From Lachnoclostridium phytofermentans (lineage in GTDB: Bacteria > Bacillota > Clostridia > Lachnospirales > Lachnospiraceae): a DNA stretch of 6,164 nucleotides. The position numbers and the translations under genes were made by a program. Location of the stretch: the NCBI GenBank assembly GCA_003526525.1, contig DPVV01000219.1, positions 1 to 6,164 on the forward strand, written 5' to 3'. The notes beneath the pieces are model-generated. The model ran no database searches. It had not been told where the DNA came from and worked only from the letters and a program-made list of their open reading frames with translations. Positions 1 to 5,827 of this stretch are shown here, in pieces; positions within the stretch are counted from its first letter, which is position 1, and every line of letters starts with the position of its first letter.

Positions 1-498
1 GCCATGTTTATTGGCTTGTTACTTGGTGGTTTGCTGTCAGATCGCAAAGATCGGAAATGGCTGATTTTATTGGCACGTGGTGTGTGTGGTTTAGGCTTTG
101 CAGGTCTCGCCATCAACGCCATGTTTGAGCACCCTTCGCTCTATGCCATTTATTTTTTATCGGCATGGGATGGTTTCTTTGGTGCACTGGGTGTAACAGC
201 AATGATGGCGATCATGCCTGTGATTGTAGGGCGCGAAAATATCGTACAAGCCCGTGCGATCAGTATGGTATCCGTACGTCTTGCAACCGTTATTTCACCT
301 GCAATCGGCGGTATATTAATTGCTGCTAGCGGTGTTGCGACCGTGTATTGGGTCTCAACCGTAGGTACTTTACTGACTGTATTTTTATTGATGGGACTAC
401 CTGCGCTTAAACCGCAACATGTATCAAATGGCGAAAGTCCTCTTCGCCAATTAGCTCAAGGGTTTAAATTTGTTTTTAAAAATAAAAGGGAGACTTAG
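1..498 (+). CDS. entS: EntS-like MFS siderophore exporter, internal fragment
   Basis: This is part of a 12-helix major facilitator family efflux pump resembling EntS, which exports enterobactin across the inner membrane. The frame is open at base 1 (Ala-Met-Phe-Ile-Gly), so the N-terminal ~60 residues lie outside the window. The segment GGLLSDRKDRKW is the MFS motif A loop between helices 2 and 3. It is followed by LLARGVCGLGF, then WDGFFGALGVTA and VGRENIVQARAISM, and RLATVISPAIGGILIA, all close to my recollection of E. coli EntS residues ~64-225. Homology ends at GFKFVFKNK, and three residues later a TAG stop follows, so the C-terminal ~190 residues are missing. Base composition and codon choice differ from the rest of the window and look gammaproteobacterial. 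It cannot make a working pump as seen. Assembly chimera, contamination and truncated transfer are all possible. No siderophore synthesis genes are visible. Confidence 0.8.
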   Translation, partial: AMFIGLLLGGLLSDRKDRKWLILLARGVCGLGFAGLAINAMFEHPSLYAIYFLSAWDGFFGALGVTAMMAIMPVIVGRENIVQARAISMVSVRLATVISPAIGGILIAASGVATVYWVSTVGTLLTVFLLMGLPALKPQHVSNGESPLRQLAQGFKFVFKNKRET

Positions 499-555
499 CA
501 GTATTATTAAAATGCAAAGTCTTCCTTTCATTGAGTATTATCTTGACTTTTATAC

Positions 556-1359
556 TTAGAATGGTGAAAAAACATTTCCTGTTCCATTTGGACATTTCGA
601 GCCAATAAATCCTACGGAACGATTAAAACCATCGGAGCAGACACCGTTACAAAATTCATCATCTCTAGAAAAGCAACCCATACCACTACAGCATCCACGT
701 TCGCAGCAGCGTCTACTACAGAATCTATCACAATCCCTATCTCTATCGCGGTCTCTATCTCTATCACGGTCTCTGTCACGGTCTCTGTCTCTATCGCGAT
801 CCCTATCTCTGTCACGGTCTCTATCTCTATCACGATCACAACGGCATCTACAAATAATGCGTCCTCTATCATCAAGACAGCATCTACATCTACAGAAGCG
901 GTCACGATCCCTATCTCTATCACGGTCTCTATCCCTATCACGGTCTCGATCTCTGTCACGGTCACAACGGCATCTACAAATAATGCGTCCTCTGTCATCA
1001 AGACAGCATCTACATCTACAGAAGCGGTCTCTATCTCTATCGCGGTCTCTATCTCTATCGCGGTCTCGATCACGATCTCTATCGCGGTCTCGATCACGAT
1101 CGAAATCTCGATCACGATCAAAATCTCTATCGCAATCGAAATCTCTATCGCAGTCGAAATCCCTATCGCATCCGAAATCCCTATCGCAGTCGAAATCCCT
1201 ATCGCAATCAAAATCTCTATCGCGATCGAAATCACGATCACGATCTCTATCACGATCACGATCTCTAAAACGGAATTCTACAAAACGGCATCTTCTGCGA
1301 CGACGGCCTCTACAATTACCCAAGGCTAAACCTAATAAAAAAAAGCAACAACAAGACAT
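556..1359 (-). CDS. Arg-Asp repeat, Cys-rich low-complexity protein
   Basis: The function is unknown and I recognise no named family. The 267-residue product starts MSCCCFFLLGLALGNCRG, followed by an Arg/Cys cluster (residues 17-24). Residues ~32-111 are Arg-Asp alternation interrupted by a DRDFDC-type six-residue repeat (~44-90). A 22-residue Cys module (RFCRCRCC, LDDRGRII, CRCRC) occurs at ~112-133 and again at ~154-175, separated and followed by pure Arg-Asp runs. A Cys/Gly-rich tail runs from ~210 to 267. The start is supported by AAGGAAG on the minus strand (1375-1369), 9 bases before the ATG. Coding on this strand is favoured over the overlapping plus-strand Ser/Arg frame because base changes among repeat units interchange AGA, CGT, CGA and CGC (all Arg) or GAT and GAC (both Asp), whereas in the plus frame the same changes mix Ser, Arg and Leu. 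A structural role, for example a disulfide-linked spore coat protein, is only a guess. Confidence 0.6.
   Translation of the reverse strand: MSCCCFFLLGLALGNCRGRRRRRCRFVEFRFRDRDRDRDRDRDFDRDRDFDCDRDFDCDRDFGCDRDFDCDRDFDCDRDFDRDRDFDRDRDRDRDRDRDRDRDRDRDRDRDRFCRCRCCLDDRGRIICRCRCDRDRDRDRDRDRDRDRDRDRDRFCRCRCCLDDRGRIICRCRCDRDRDRDRDRDRDRDRDRDRDRDRDRDRDRDRDRDCDRFCSRRCCERGCCSGMGCFSRDDEFCNGVCSDGFNRSVGFIGSKCPNGTGNVFSPF
724..1266 (-). repeat. Hexamer/18-mer coding minisatellite (Arg-Asp tract)
   Basis: This is a degenerate 6-base tandem repeat: on the plus strand variants of tctcta, tcacga and tcgcgg, on the minus strand Arg-Asp codon pairs. Around 1090-1235 it becomes an 18-base period encoding Asp-Arg-Asp-Phe-Asp-Cys. 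The unit lengths are multiples of three, so gain or loss of units keeps the frame. The tract is interrupted only by the two Cys modules. Confidence 0.9.
837..1029 (-). repeat. Two near-identical 67-base copies, 126 bases apart
   Basis: Copies at 837-903 and 963-1029 encode the same Cys module. By eye they differ at one position (ctatcatc against ctgtcatc), which is silent in the minus-strand frame. The offset of 126 bases equals 42 codons, so this is an in-frame segmental duplication including the intervening Arg-Asp run. Confidence 0.9.
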
Positions 1360-1765
1360 ATTTTACAACTTCCTTTTTCTATTAATTTATGCAGCGAAGT
1401 CGAATATGTGATGAAGAAAAGGAAAGGCGTCGGTTTATATAATAACTTGTATTAAAGTAAATTCGATGTATAATATTTTATATTTAATGTATAAAAAGTA
1501 GACAAACATGTATAAATATAAAATATTACTTATGGTTAAAAACATAAATGAAATCCTTTACATATAATATAGAATATAAAAATAGAATTTATTTCGGATG
1601 TATATTTAGTCATTAAAAAGAAAAATAACTAATAATTATAAATAAATATTGCATTTTTATAAAAGGGGTGTTATAATTCGTATTGCAACTTAGATAAGAG
1701 GGAAAATATAGAAAGAAAATAAAATTTAAAAGAAACGTTCATATTATATAAGAGGAGGAATTATT
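1360..1765. other. AT-rich divergent intergenic region
   Basis: This 406-base spacer lies between the leftward Arg-Asp gene and the rightward ABC operon. It is strongly AT-rich and holds no open frame that I would call a gene. It contains the ribosome binding site of the leftward gene (1369-1375), a good promoter for the operon (1649-1677) and the operon's ribosome binding site (1752-1758). I found no convincing promoter for the leftward gene and no riboswitch-like structure. Confidence 0.7.
1649..1677 (+). promoter_or_regulatory. Sigma-A-type promoter of the ABC operon
   Basis: TTGCAT at 1649-1654 and TATAAT at 1672-1677 are separated by exactly 17 bases. Transcription would start near 1684, giving a leader of about 80 bases. 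The leader ends in AGAGGAGG (1751-1758), 7 bases before the ATG at 1766. Both hexamers are close to consensus, but the background is AT-rich, so chance similarity cannot be excluded. Confidence 0.6.
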
Positions 1766-2554
1766 ATGAAGTTAAAAAAAGTTATGGCCGTTGTATTAGC
1801 CGGAGTGATGGTGGCATCTCTTGCAGGTTGTAGTTCAAAAAGCAATGTTAAGATTAATGCAATTGCTGATTTAAAGGGAACTACAGTTGGTGTTCAGACA
1901 GGTACCACAGGTGATATTTTAGTTACGGATGACAAAGAGCTTGGAGTTAAAACTGTGGAACATTATAATAAAGGATTTGAGGCAGTTCAAGCGTTAATGC
2001 AAGGTAAGATTGATGCAGTAGTTATTGATGATCAACCAGCGAAGGTATTTGTTGAGAAGAACAAAGGATTAAAGATAATTGATGAAGAATATACTTCAGA
2101 AGCATATGCAATTGGTATCGCAAAAGGTAATACAGAATTAAAGGATAAAATCAACGCTGCTATTGCACAGATTAAAGAAGATGGAACATTACAAGGAATT
2201 ATTGATTACTATATTGGTAATGTAGAAGGAGCTACTCCATACGCTAAAAAAGATGTGGATCGCCCTAATGGAACTTTAGTTATGGCTACGAATGCAGAAT
2301 TTCCTCCATATGAATCTATTGAAGGTAATTCAGTTGTTGGGCTTGACGTAGATATGGCACAGGCAATTGCAGATATTTTAGGTATGGAGCTTAAGGTAGA
2401 AGATATGGCATTTGATTCTATCATTGCCAATATTACTTCTGGTAAATCTGATATTGGTGTGGCAGGTTTAACTGATAATGAAGAACGCAGACAGTCTATT
2501 GACTTTTCAGACAGTTATTATACTGGACGTCAGGTAATCATTGTAAAAGAGTAG
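1766..2554 (+). CDS. Amino acid ABC substrate-binding lipoprotein, circularly permuted
   Basis: This is an extracellular receptor delivering an amino acid to the permease encoded next to it (SBP_bac_3, type II periplasmic-binding fold). Residues 1-21 form a lipoprotein signal with lipobox LAGC (Cys22 is lipidated). The family blocks then appear in swapped order. Residues 31-151 match the usual second half: IADLKGTTVGVQTGTTGD, the GKIDAVVIDDQPA ligand segment (Asp88/89), then AYAIGIAKGNTELKDKIN and a closing helix ending IIDYYIG. Residues 152-168 are a linker. Residues 169-262 match the usual first half: GTLVMATNAEFPPYES, GLDVDMAQAIADILG, then GLTDNEERRQSIDFSDSYY with Thr236 and the expected carboxylate-binding Arg241, ending at the hinge strand GRQVIIVKE. 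The length, 262 residues, is normal for one domain. The AGAGGAGG site fixes the start. It is first in an operon with the permease and ATPase. The substrate is unknown, probably a polar amino acid. Confidence 0.9.
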   Translation: MKLKKVMAVVLAGVMVASLAGCSSKSNVKINAIADLKGTTVGVQTGTTGDILVTDDKELGVKTVEHYNKGFEAVQALMQGKIDAVVIDDQPAKVFVEKNKGLKIIDEEYTSEAYAIGIAKGNTELKDKINAAIAQIKEDGTLQGIIDYYIGNVEGATPYAKKDVDRPNGTLVMATNAEFPPYESIEGNSVVGLDVDMAQAIADILGMELKVEDMAFDSIIANITSGKSDIGVAGLTDNEERRQSIDFSDSYYTGRQVIIVKE

Positions 2555-2587
2555 TAAAATAAAAGGGCATAAAATAGTGTTAGGAAT

Positions 2588-2680
2588 GTAACCCGACTCA
2601 CGACAAGAAAAGCTCGTAAATTTCTTGTTCAGGTTAGAAGCACTTGATATATTAAATAATTTACTTTGTAAGGGGGTTAC
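2588..2680 (+). promoter_or_regulatory. Possible RNA fold hiding the permease ribosome binding site
   Basis: In the spacer between the binding protein and permease genes, GTAACCC (2588-2594) is an exact complement of GGGTTAC (2674-2680), which overlaps the permease Shine-Dalgarno AAGGGGG (2670-2676). Enclosed between the arms is a perfect 8-base-pair hairpin, ACAAGAAA (2603-2610) and TTTCTTGT (2621-2628), with a 10-base loop. No T-run follows, so it is not a classic terminator. It could lower permease translation or protect the upstream message. This is inference from base pairing only. Confidence 0.4.
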
Positions 2681-2683
2681 GGT

Positions 2684-3421
2684 TTGTTTGGAATTGTATA
2701 TATGACAATGTTTGAGAATATGCAGACAGGTTTTCAAGATTTTTGTGATCGATTTGTATTGAATTTTATAGAAGATAACCGTTATATGTACCTTGTAAGA
2801 GGATTAATTACAACATTAATAGTCACCTTTTTTGCTGTATTGATTGGTGCATTACTCGGTTTTATCATAGCAATAATACGTTCTACTTATTCAAAAACTG
2901 GTAAGTTAAGAATATTAAACTTTTTATGTAATATCTATATTACAGTAATTCGTGGTACACCGGTAGTAGTTCAATTATTAATTATTTATTTTGTTATATT
3001 TGGCTCAGTTAATATTAATAAAATATTTGTAGCGGTTTTAGCATTTGGATTAAACTCTGGTGCTTATGTGGCAGAAATTGTTCGTTCTGGTATTATGGCA
3101 GTAGATGAAGGACAGTTCGAAGCAGGTAGAAGTCTTGGATTTAATTATGCTCAGACTATGCGATTGATTATTTTACCTCAGGCAATTAAAAATATCTTAC
3201 CTGCACTCGGTAATGAGTTTATCGTTTTGTTAAAGGAAACCTCTGTCAGTGGTTTTATAGCATTAGAGGATCTAACGAAAGCAGGAGATATTATTCGTGG
3301 TCGTACCTATGACGCTTTTATGCCACTCATAGCAGTCGCATTAATTTATTTGGTATTAGTTATCATCTTTACGAAACTAGTTAATCGTTTGGAGAGGAGG
3401 TTGAGAAACAGTGACCACTGA
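2684..3421 (+). CDS. Amino acid ABC transporter permease (HisM/GlnP type)
   Basis: This is the membrane channel subunit of the polar amino acid transporter, 245 residues. Membrane segments are visible at about 41-64, 92-109, 112-130 and 212-233. Family landmarks are RGTP (90-93), [12 protein letters not shown] (126-137), the cytoplasmic EAA loop that docks the ATPase ([20 protein letters not shown], from 146) and [12 protein letters not shown] (176-187). The start is taken as TTG 2684 because AAGGGGG (2670-2676) sits 7 bases upstream. ATG codons at 2702 and 2708 lie in frame but too far from that site, though a start there would give a more usual N-terminus. Such permeases usually work as homodimers or heterodimers; only one is encoded here, so a homodimer is likely. 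It follows the binding protein gene by 129 bases and overlaps the ATPase gene by 11 bases, indicating one transcript. Confidence 0.93.
   Translation: MFGIVYMTMFENMQTGFQDFCDRFVLNFIEDNRYMYLVRGLITTLIVTFFAVLIGALLGFIIAIIRSTYSKTGKLRILNFLCNIYITVIRGTPVVVQLLIIYFVIFGSVNINKIFVAVLAFGLNSGAYVAEIVRSGIMAVDEGQFEAGRSLGFNYAQTMRLIILPQAIKNILPALGNEFIVLLKETSVSGFIALEDLTKAGDIIRGRTYDAFMPLIAVALIYLVLVIIFTKLVNRLERRLRNSDH
3391..3400 (+). promoter_or_regulatory. Ribosome binding site fixing the GTG start
   Basis: GGAGAGGAGG lies inside the end of the permease gene, 10 bases before GTG 3411. The nearest ATG (3421) is in another frame, so GTG is the best start for the ATPase and translation is probably coupled to the permease. 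Confidence 0.75.
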
Positions 3422-4154
3422 TGCAGAAGTAATAATTAAAGTGGAGAACCTTCATAAGGCTTATAATAAAGTATATGCGTTAAATGGTATCAATGAAGAG
3501 ATAAGAAAAGGTGAGGTAGTTGTCATTGTTGGGCCATCTGGTTCCGGTAAATCTACTTTTTTAAGATCTCTAAACTTATTAGAGGTTCCTACGGATGGTA
3601 AGATATTCTTTGAAGGAGTAGACATTACAGATAAAGCAACTGATATCAACAAGCATCGCCAGAGAATGGGAATGGTGTTCCAGCATTTTAATCTCTTTCC
3701 TCATATGACAGTTTTAAAGAATCTTATGATTGCACCTATGAAACTTCAAGGGAGAAGTGAAGAAGAGGCAAAGAAGAAGGCACTTGAACTTTTAGATCGT
3801 GTTGGCTTAGCACATCGTGCGGATGCATATCCATCCCAATTATCCGGTGGACAAAAACAAAGAATTGCAATTGTTAGATCACTTGCAATGGACCCTGACG
3901 TAATGTTATTCGATGAACCTACTTCAGCATTAGATCCTGAAATGGTTGGTGAAGTTCTTGACATTATGAAGGAACTTGGTAGAGAAGGCATGACCATGGT
4001 TGTTGTTACTCACGAGATGGGATTTGCAAAAGAAGTGGCTGACCGTGTAATTTTTATTGACCAAGGTGTTGTTCAGGAACAAAATAGTCCTGCTGAATTC
4101 TTTGCTAATCCTCAGAATCAACGATTAAAGGAATTCTTATCGAAAGTATTATAA
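3411..4154 (+). CDS. Amino acid ABC transporter ATP-binding protein (GlnQ/HisP type)
   Basis: This cytoplasmic ATPase powers the import system and should act as a dimer on the permease EAA loops. The 247 residues show every core motif in order: Walker A GPSGSGKS (41-48), Q-loop Gln91 in [14 protein letters not shown], signature LSGGQ (144-148), Walker B VMLFDEP with catalytic Glu169, D-loop SALD (172-175) and switch His201. The spacing and the phrases [12 protein letters not shown] and [14 protein letters not shown] are typical of the polar amino acid subfamily (COG1126). The length is usual and nothing is missing. It starts with GTG, overlapping the end of the permease gene by 11 bases, and is the last gene of the operon. 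A probable terminator begins 12 bases after the stop. Confidence 0.96.
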   Translation: MTTDAEVIIKVENLHKAYNKVYALNGINEEIRKGEVVVIVGPSGSGKSTFLRSLNLLEVPTDGKIFFEGVDITDKATDINKHRQRMGMVFQHFNLFPHMTVLKNLMIAPMKLQGRSEEEAKKKALELLDRVGLAHRADAYPSQLSGGQKQRIAIVRSLAMDPDVMLFDEPTSALDPEMVGEVLDIMKELGREGMTMVVVTHEMGFAKEVADRVIFIDQGVVQEQNSPAEFFANPQNQRLKEFLSKVL

Positions 4155-4165
4155 CCTTACAAAAG

Positions 4166-4211
4166 ATGTCCCCTGCTCCTTTTAGCGAAGCGTAAGCCGG
4201 GGCAACATTTT
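4166..4211 (+). terminator. Probable terminator of the ABC operon
   Basis: ATGT plus CCCC (4166-4173) can pair with GGGG plus ACAT (4199-4202 and 4205-4208) around a two-base bulge, with further pairs inside (GCT 4175-4177 with AGC 4195-4197). The 3' arm runs into a short T-run (4208-4211). The stem is imperfect, but its position right after the ATPase stop supports the call. Confidence 0.5.
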
Positions 4212-4216
4212 CATTC

Positions 4217-4239
4217 CAGTGGGTTTTCAAGCTCCACTG
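4217..4239. repeat. Small inverted repeat downstream of the operon
   Basis: CAGTGG (4217-4222) and CCACTG (4234-4239) form a 6-base-pair stem around an 11-base loop. No T-run follows on the plus strand. It may be a second, weak termination or RNA-stabilising element; nothing else is recognisable in the spacer up to 4297. Confidence 0.35.
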
Positions 4240-4297
4240 TAGGTACGAGGACGTAACTAATCATAGTGATATAAGAAAAGCATTCAATTAAGAATAA

Positions 4298-4466
4298 TGA
4301 TATGCTCCCCTTGTGTAGACAGTTAACATAATAAAACTGTTTATCCAAGTAGGAGCATATTTTTATGGGAAAGAGTAAACATACTATTGAACAAAAGATG
4401 TGGGCAATAAACCGCGTCCTAAATCATAAAGACAGTGTAAAACATACAGCAGAGTTGCTTGGTATA
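4298..4466 (+). mobile_element. Left-end remnant of an IS3-like insertion sequence
   Basis: The segment starts TGATATGCTCCCCTTGTG, resembling an IS3-family left terminal repeat (TG at the tip), and continues into a leader and the first codons of an orfA-like gene. Coding homology stops near 4466, and no right-end repeat, orfB or target duplication is visible, so most of the element has been lost. The exact left boundary (4298 or nearby) is inferred from the TG and from the start of the long palindrome at 4300. Confidence 0.55.
4300..4360 (+). promoter_or_regulatory. Long hairpin burying the transposase ribosome binding site
   Basis: ATATGCTCC (4300-4308) pairs perfectly with GGAGCATAT (4352-4360). 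Further in, CTTG (4310-4313) pairs with CAAG (4346-4349), and TAGACAGTT (4316-4324) with AACTGTTTA (4335-4343) including one G-T wobble, closing a 10-base loop. The Shine-Dalgarno AGGAG (4351-4355) of the ORF at 4365 lies in the 3' arm. RNA starting upstream of 4300 could therefore fold and hide it, while RNA starting inside the element could not. Confidence 0.6.
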
Positions 4467-4484
4467 TTATGGGTTCCAATATGA
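4365..4484 (+). pseudogene. Truncated IS3-family orfA-like transposase start
   Basis: This is a 39-codon remnant. Residues 1-34 (beginning MGKSKHTIEQKMWAINRVL and running through KHTAELLGI) resemble the N-terminal helix-turn-helix of IS3/IS150-type OrfA proteins, which bind the element's terminal repeats. A normal OrfA would continue for many more residues. Here five unrelated residues (LWVPI) and a TGA follow, marking the deletion breakpoint near 4466. AGGAG at 4351-4355 sits 9 bases before the ATG. It cannot encode an active transposase. The stop is only 7 bases from the end of the convergent secreted-protein gene. Confidence 0.55.
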
Positions 4485-4491
4485 GGTAACC

Positions 4492-5775
4492 TTATTTCAT
4501 AATGATTGTTGTTTCTCCCGAAGCCAATGCCTTATGTGAGGAATAATAAGTGATGCGTACCGTATATACCCCTGGGTCCAATCTTGTGGTACAAGAAGTT
4601 AGAGCAGTATCTGCAGACATTTCAAAACGGAGTTCATTGGTACCGTAGGTGTAAATCTGGATCGTCGTCTGTCGAACTGATTTTAAATTTTTTCCGTTAT
4701 GATTAGATTTCCAGTCTAAAGAGATTGTATTCTTATTATTAATAACAGTCTCGGATTGTTTAATAGTAATCGAATTCTTTGTATAAGTGCCAAGGACTTC
4801 GAGATTAAAAGTTTTTTGCACACTAAATCCATAGAATGATAATGTAGCTGTTAACTTTACTTTCGTATCATATAATGGCCTTGTAACAATACCTTGAGAG
4901 TTAATTATAGATGGATGAGAGGATTGCCATGTTACATTACACCCATATTTCCCTAACACAGGAAGTATAATATTTGAAATAACACTACTTGATTTGTCAT
5001 TATTTGAGAAGATAATGGAGAGTAAATCACGTTCGTCATCCAATAGATCTTTCTTATCTTCGCTTACCGTTAAAGTAGACACTTTTAGCGGGGTCGACGT
5101 ATCGAAATAATTTTCTGATGTTACGTAAATCTTTATTTGATAAGTACCTTTCGATAATTTTAAATAGTTCGGATCAAAAGATATACTATTTAAATTATAA
5201 CTGGTTGCTTGTGGATTTACCTTAGTTTCAGAAATAACTTTTGTATTGTTTTTCCAAAGCTGTACGGTGACATTTGTTAATTTCGAGGTTGCATATATCA
5301 TTCCACTTAAATATAATTTTTCGTTCTGTGCAACCACATAGTTATCACTAATGCCAGTTAAGTTAGGTACAATAATCTGATTACCTTTTACAAGTACAGA
5401 AAATTGTTTAATCCTTGTTTGATTGTTATTGATTAAGATTGCGGTTAAGGTTACTGTAGTGTCCGTCCCAGTCGGCCTTGTAACTTTACCAGCGTTACTA
5501 ATGATTGTTTCATTATCGGAATACCAGATTACAGAAGATTGATTCATACACACCGTTGGTAGAGTAATTGAGGAAGTAACGGAATTAGCATTATCATACG
5601 CACTAAAGATTAAATTTAATTGTTGATAATCGAGTTCTAGTTTATAGGCTGTGTCAGTAACTGCATCAAATTTACCAGTTGTGAGACTGCTTGCATAGAC
5701 GGTATTGTATGGGAAACTAATCATTATAGTAAGAAAAAGAGTGAATAAGATTTTAGTAAATTTCTTTTGTTTCAT
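4492..5775 (-). CDS. Secreted protein with two atrophied bacterial Ig-like domains
   Basis: This is an exported 427-residue protein of unknown ligand. Residues 1-28 form a Sec signal peptide (KKFTK, hydrophobic core, cleavage probably after VYA). Residues ~48-130 and ~246-328 are two copies of the same module: LIFSAYDNANSV and IIFSNNDKSSSV, then ITLP or IILP, then a Trp followed by S(D/H) and a Gly-x-VTRP turn, ending with an FSVLV or FNLEV strand. This fits the atrophied bacterial Ig (aBig) family often found in clostridial surface and carbohydrate-active proteins. The 131-240 and 331-427 stretches look like further beta-sandwich domains. No catalytic domain, LPxTG or S-layer repeats are seen, so it may be free or an adhesin-like accessory. 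The start is fixed by AAGGAGGT (5788-5781), 5 bases before ATG. It converges on the IS remnant, and no terminator was found. Confidence 0.85.
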   Translation of the reverse strand: MKQKKFTKILFTLFLTIMISFPYNTVYASSLTTGKFDAVTDTAYKLELDYQQLNLIFSAYDNANSVTSSITLPTVCMNQSSVIWYSDNETIISNAGKVTRPTGTDTTVTLTAILINNNQTRIKQFSVLVKGNQIIVPNLTGISDNYVVAQNEKLYLSGMIYATSKLTNVTVQLWKNNTKVISETKVNPQATSYNLNSISFDPNYLKLSKGTYQIKIYVTSENYFDTSTPLKVSTLTVSEDKKDLLDDERDLLSIIFSNNDKSSSVISNIILPVLGKYGCNVTWQSSHPSIINSQGIVTRPLYDTKVKLTATLSFYGFSVQKTFNLEVLGTYTKNSITIKQSETVINNKNTISLDWKSNHNGKNLKSVRQTTIQIYTYGTNELRFEMSADTALTSCTTRLDPGVYTVRITYYSSHKALASGETTIIMK

Positions 5776-5827
5776 GTCATACCTCCTTACATTGTGCTTT
5801 TATCTAAAATAATTATATTGGGAATAA

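Noticed and set aside
516..550. Terminator for the Arg-Asp gene (AAAGTC and GACTTT arms)
   Set aside because: Only six pairs around a loop of over 20 bases, no clear T-run on the minus strand, and close to the suspected junction.
612..1259. Second minus-strand open frame rich in Ile, Glu, Val and Thr
   Set aside because: It is a shifted reading of the same hexamer repeat, and its start lies inside the repeat without a ribosome binding site.
724..1266. CRISPR array
   Set aside because: The repeats are short tandem hexamers and 18-mers with no unique spacers and no cas genes.
857..1411. Plus-strand Ser/Arg/Leu-rich open frame resembling an SR protein
   Set aside because: It is the complement of the Arg-Asp repeat. 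Unit variation is not conservative in this frame and no ribosome binding site stands out before its ATG.
1400..1500. Promoter for the Arg-Asp gene on the minus strand
   Set aside because: Several TATTAT-like boxes exist in this AT-rich stretch, but none has a matching -35 at 16-18 bases, and no sporulation-type promoter was convincing.
1766..2554. Frameshifted or broken ordinary receptor gene
   Set aside because: A single uninterrupted frame holds signal peptide, all family blocks and a natural stop, with normal total length. Only the block order is changed.
4472..4491. Terminator for the secreted-protein gene (GGTTACC and GGAACC arms on the minus strand)
   Set aside because: Short bulged stem with no T-run after it.
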